Shown here piece by piece: positions 61,488 to 64,000 of a DNA stretch of 64,000 nt. Both the position numbers and the translations under genes were made by a program. The notes below the pieces were generated by a model that saw only the letters and a list, made by a program, of their open reading frames with translations, had not been told where the DNA came from and made no database searches. Every line of letters starts with the position of its first letter. Position 1 is the stretch's first letter. The stretch comes from Bacillota bacterium (GTDB lineage Bacteria > Bacillota > Clostridia > Christensenellales > Aristaeellaceae). The stretch covers positions 186,001-250,000 of the forward strand of contig JAEZIN010000006.1 in assembly GCA_023436585.1 (NCBI GenBank), given 5' to 3'.

Positions 61488-63239
61488 ATGGATACGTTCC
61501 GGCGGATTTTGAAGTGGCTGAAGCCTTACCGGCGAAAGTTGACCCTCTGCATTGTTCTTTTGACCTTGGTGACAGCGCTGCGCATGGTGGTACCCTACAT
61601 TACTGAGGCGGTAGTGAACAGGGTGCTTCCCCAAAGAGATTTGGGGCTGCTTTTGCAGTTATGCGCGGCGCTCATTTTTGTTACTGCCATCCGCAGCGTG
61701 ATGATGTACAAGCGGGGCATGCTCATTGAGGATGTCTCACAAAGCGTGGTGTACGATCTTCGCACTGGGCTGTATGAGCATATGCAGGAGTTCTCCCACA
61801 GCTTTTATGATTCGCACCATATCGGCGAAATCATGAGCAGAATGACCGGGGATATCGAAGGCGTGCGCGTTTTCGTATTTACCGCCGTCATTGGCGTGAT
61901 TGAGAACCTGTTCATGTTCCTTTTTTCCTTGATCGGCATGAGCCTCATGTCCTGGCAGCTTACGCTTTGCATGGTATGCTTCTGCCCCGTGGTGGCTTTT
62001 GTGGCCTGGCGGCTGCACCGCAGGATCCGCCCGGCCCACATGGCTGTTCGGGAGCAGAATGCCGTTTTAAACACCAGGACCCAGGAAAACATCGCCGGTG
62101 TCCGAGTGGTGAAGGCGTTCGCCCGGGAAGAGTATGAAAAGCAGGCCTTCTCCCAAGACAATCAAAAAGTATTGCAAAACAACCTGCAGGTGACCAGGAT
62201 CTGGAGCACGTTCTTCCCGCTGGTGGATATGATCGCCAGCTTTGCCGTGCCTGTATTGATACTTGCCGGGTCGGTACTGGTGATGCGGGGGGATTTGTCC
62301 GTTGGCACCCTGGTTGGCGCAACGGGTTTTGTGTGGATGATCATCGCTCCCATGCGCCAGGTGGCCAACTTTGTGAACGTCACGGCCAACGGAATCGTAT
62401 CCTCCGAAAAGCTGATCTACTATATGGACCTTGGCTCCATGGTCCGCAATCCGGAGAAGCCCCGTGAAATAGAAAAGCGGACCGGACGCGTTGATTTTGA
62501 CCATGTGACATTCAAATACGGCGACAAGGCCGTGCTGCACGATATCGACCTGCATGTGATGCCCGGCCAGACGGTTGCCGTGATGGGTGCCACAGGCGCC
62601 GGCAAATCCACGCTGATTACGCTGCTGGGCAGGTATTATGATGTGGCTTGCGGCAGCGTTAAGGTGGACGGCGTGGATATCCGGGAGCAAAACCTTAACG
62701 ACCTGCGCAGGCACATCGGTGTCGTGATGCAGGAGACATTCCTCTACAGCGAGACGATTGCTGACAACATCCGTTACGGCAGGCCCGATGCTTCCATGGA
62801 GCAGGTGCAGGCGGCGGCCAGGGCAGCCCAGGCGGAGGAATTTATACTTCAAATGCCCCAGGGGTATGACACAGTCGTGGGTGAGCGCGGCCTGGGCCTG
62901 TCGGGCGGTCAAAAGCAGCGCGTCGCGCTGGCCAGGGCCATCCTGTTTGACCCGTCCATCCTGATTCTGGATGACGCCACCTCCGCCGTGGATATGGAGA
63001 CGGAAGCGGAAATTCAAAAAGCGCTGGGCGGCGTGCTGAAAGACCGCACCACCTTCATCATCGCGCACAGGATTTCCTCCGTACGCCGGGCCGACCAGAT
63101 CGTGGTGCTCAAGGACGGACGCATCGCGGAGCGTGGTTCCCATAAGGAACTGCTTGCGTTGAACGGACTGTATGCCTCCATGTACCGGGATCAGACAAGA
63201 GATTTCGTTACAACCCAAAAGGCAGGTGAGCAGCAATGA
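61488..63239 (+). CDS. ABC exporter half (permease plus ATPase)
   Basis: A 583-residue half-transporter: six transmembrane helices in about 1-310, then the ATPase with Walker A GATGAGKST, signature LSGGQKQRVALAR, Walker B ILILDDATSAVDM (Asp at the catalytic Glu position) and AHRIS. The missing catalytic Glu suggests pairing with a second half, and the next gene provides one. GGAGG lies four bases before the ATG. Confidence 0.93.
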   Translation: MDTFRRILKWLKPYRRKLTLCIVLLTLVTALRMVVPYITEAVVNRVLPQRDLGLLLQLCAALIFVTAIRSVMMYKRGMLIEDVSQSVVYDLRTGLYEHMQEFSHSFYDSHHIGEIMSRMTGDIEGVRVFVFTAVIGVIENLFMFLFSLIGMSLMSWQLTLCMVCFCPVVAFVAWRLHRRIRPAHMAVREQNAVLNTRTQENIAGVRVVKAFAREEYEKQAFSQDNQKVLQNNLQVTRIWSTFFPLVDMIASFAVPVLILAGSVLVMRGDLSVGTLVGATGFVWMIIAPMRQVANFVNVTANGIVSSEKLIYYMDLGSMVRNPEKPREIEKRTGRVDFDHVTFKYGDKAVLHDIDLHVMPGQTVAVMGATGAGKSTLITLLGRYYDVACGSVKVDGVDIREQNLNDLRRHIGVVMQETFLYSETIADNIRYGRPDASMEQVQAAARAAQAEEFILQMPQGYDTVVGERGLGLSGGQKQRVALARAILFDPSILILDDATSAVDMETEAEIQKALGGVLKDRTTFIIAHRISSVRRADQIVVLKDGRIAERGSHKELLALNGLYASMYRDQTRDFVTTQKAGEQQ

Positions 63240-64000
63240 CCAGACTTCGCAACCTGGATGACGAGGTACTGGAGGCGCCGTTTGACAAGCGCCAGTTCCT
63301 TCGTGTTCTCGCCTACCTGAAGCCTTACAAAAAACAGATGGCCATCGCGCTTAGTCTGATGGTCCTCGCTTCCGGGGCATCGCTGCTTGGCCCGTATCTG
63401 ATGAGCCGGGCTGTGGGTATGCTGGGGGAAGGGAATTACAAAAGCCTGCCCTATCTGTTTATCGGCATGGCCATTGCGGTAGTCATAGGCGGCCTGTGCC
63501 TGCGTGCCAGGGTGCGCACCATGGATACGGCCGGGCGCAAGGCGATTGCCGCGCTCCGCCAGGACCTGTTCGACCATATACAGGGGCTGTCGCTGCCTTT
63601 CTTTGACGGTCGTTCCGCCGGCAAGATCATGGTCCGCGTCATCAATGACGTCAACAGCCTCAACGATCTGTTTACGGGCGGCATCATCAATGTGCTGGTG
63701 GATTGCCTGACGCTGTTCCTGCTGGTCGGGATCATGTTTTTCATACAGTGGAAGCTGACATTGGTGGCCCTGTGCTCCCTGATCGTGCTCTTCTTCCTGA
63801 TCACCATACTTCGCAAAAAAATGCGCAAGGCATGGCAGATCGTGCGGGCGAAGACAAGCACCATGAACGGCTACCTGCACGAAAGCCTGGCGGGGATGCG
63901 GGTGACCCAGTCCTTTGTGCGGGAAAACGTAAACAAGGAACTCTACAACGAAACAAACCAGGATATCAAAAGAAGCTGGCTCAAGGCCGTAGGTATCAAC
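63236..64000 (+). CDS. ABC exporter partner half, truncated by window edge
   Basis: 255 residues are visible, starting with an ATGA overlap with the preceding gene. It contains an N-terminal basic segment (FDKRQFLRVLAYLKPYKKQ) and at least four hydrophobic segments of the exporter membrane domain, with HESLAGMRVTQSFVRE as the usual intracellular coupling region. The ATPase domain lies beyond the window. It should complete a heterodimer with the upstream half. Confidence 0.92.
   Translation, partial: MTRLRNLDDEVLEAPFDKRQFLRVLAYLKPYKKQMAIALSLMVLASGASLLGPYLMSRAVGMLGEGNYKSLPYLFIGMAIAVVIGGLCLRARVRTMDTAGRKAIAALRQDLFDHIQGLSLPFFDGRSAGKIMVRVINDVNSLNDLFTGGIINVLVDCLTLFLLVGIMFFIQWKLTLVALCSLIVLFFLITILRKKMRKAWQIVRAKTSTMNGYLHESLAGMRVTQSFVRENVNKELYNETNQDIKRSWLKAVGIN

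Noticed and set aside
1..64000. CRISPR arrays, tRNA or rRNA genes, prophage or conjugative modules
   Set aside because: I looked for regular direct repeats with spacers, tRNA T-loop and anticodon patterns, and integrase, terminase or relaxase genes, and saw none.

Overview
The window comes from a GC-rich, endospore-forming, anaerobic member of the Clostridia (Bacillota). The evidence is the sporulation set (spoIIGA-sigE-sigG, spoVAC-AD-AE, yunB, a ylmC/ymxH-type PRC protein and two exosporium-type collagen-like proteins), the clostridial fusion of IspH with ribosomal protein S1, remA, and a stand-alone protein resembling the end of anaerobic ribonucleotide reductase. The sequence alone does not fix a genus. 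I saw no tRNA, rRNA, CRISPR array, phage module or transposase gene. The window cuts one gene at each end: a LarA-like racemase on the left and an ABC exporter half on the right.

Layout. 1-7.6 kb: partial LarA-like gene, a thioredoxin-reductase-like flavoprotein, a secreted DUF3298-type protein, a GH30 glucosidase, a zinc alcohol dehydrogenase, nrdR, ylmC-like and a zinc-ribbon membrane protein. 7.6-10.1 kb: spoIIGA-sigE-sigG on the minus strand. 10.2-12.1 kb: a small plus-strand island holding an XRE regulator with a LexA-like box, a 48-residue basic protein, an NrdD-C-terminus-like protein, a membrane-anchored protein, and a MITE-like element flanked by two copies of that last gene's 3' end. 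12.1-15.9 kb: a LUD-domain protein, two CapA-like secreted proteins and a Cys-rich protein. 16.0-16.3 kb: a complete, unassigned structured RNA gene with a near-consensus promoter and a strong terminator.

16.3-25.4 kb: a sugar-nucleotide enzyme, hutP-like, cmk-plsC-ispH/rpsA, thiN, purC and a phosphodiester glycosidase. 25.4-30.2 kb: a collagen-like exosporium gene, then yicC-remA-gmk-rpoZ-coaBC. 30.4-37.7 kb on minus: tkt, a phosphohexomutase, DUF2461, a large surface protein and yunB. 37.9-43.6 kb: a class A PBP, the spoVA operon with an unlisted small leading gene, and a DUF5655 protein. 43.7-50 kb: a MarR-controlled heterodimeric ABC exporter and a polyprenyl-phosphate sugar transferase. 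50-56 kb: a complete oligopeptide ABC importer. 56-58.1 kb: a nucleotidyltransferase and galE. 58.2-61.2 kb: a BclB-type collagen-like gene divergent from a glycosyltransferase. 61.5-64 kb: another ABC exporter pair.

How it works together. Several blocks serve the spore: sigma-E activation and sigma-G, dipicolinate import (SpoVA), and mother-cell surface proteins. The two collagen-like genes and the glycosyltransferase carry sigma-K-like promoter motifs, and the glycosyltransferase shares an intergenic region with one of them, suggesting a late-sporulation unit that makes and glycosylates an exosporium filament. The remaining blocks are ordinary housekeeping (nucleotides, isoprenoids, CoA, phospholipid, cell wall, pentose phosphate) and envelope/transport functions. 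The least explained items are the 265-nt RNA, the duplicated gene tail around the MITE-like element, and the LexA-box mini-operon.
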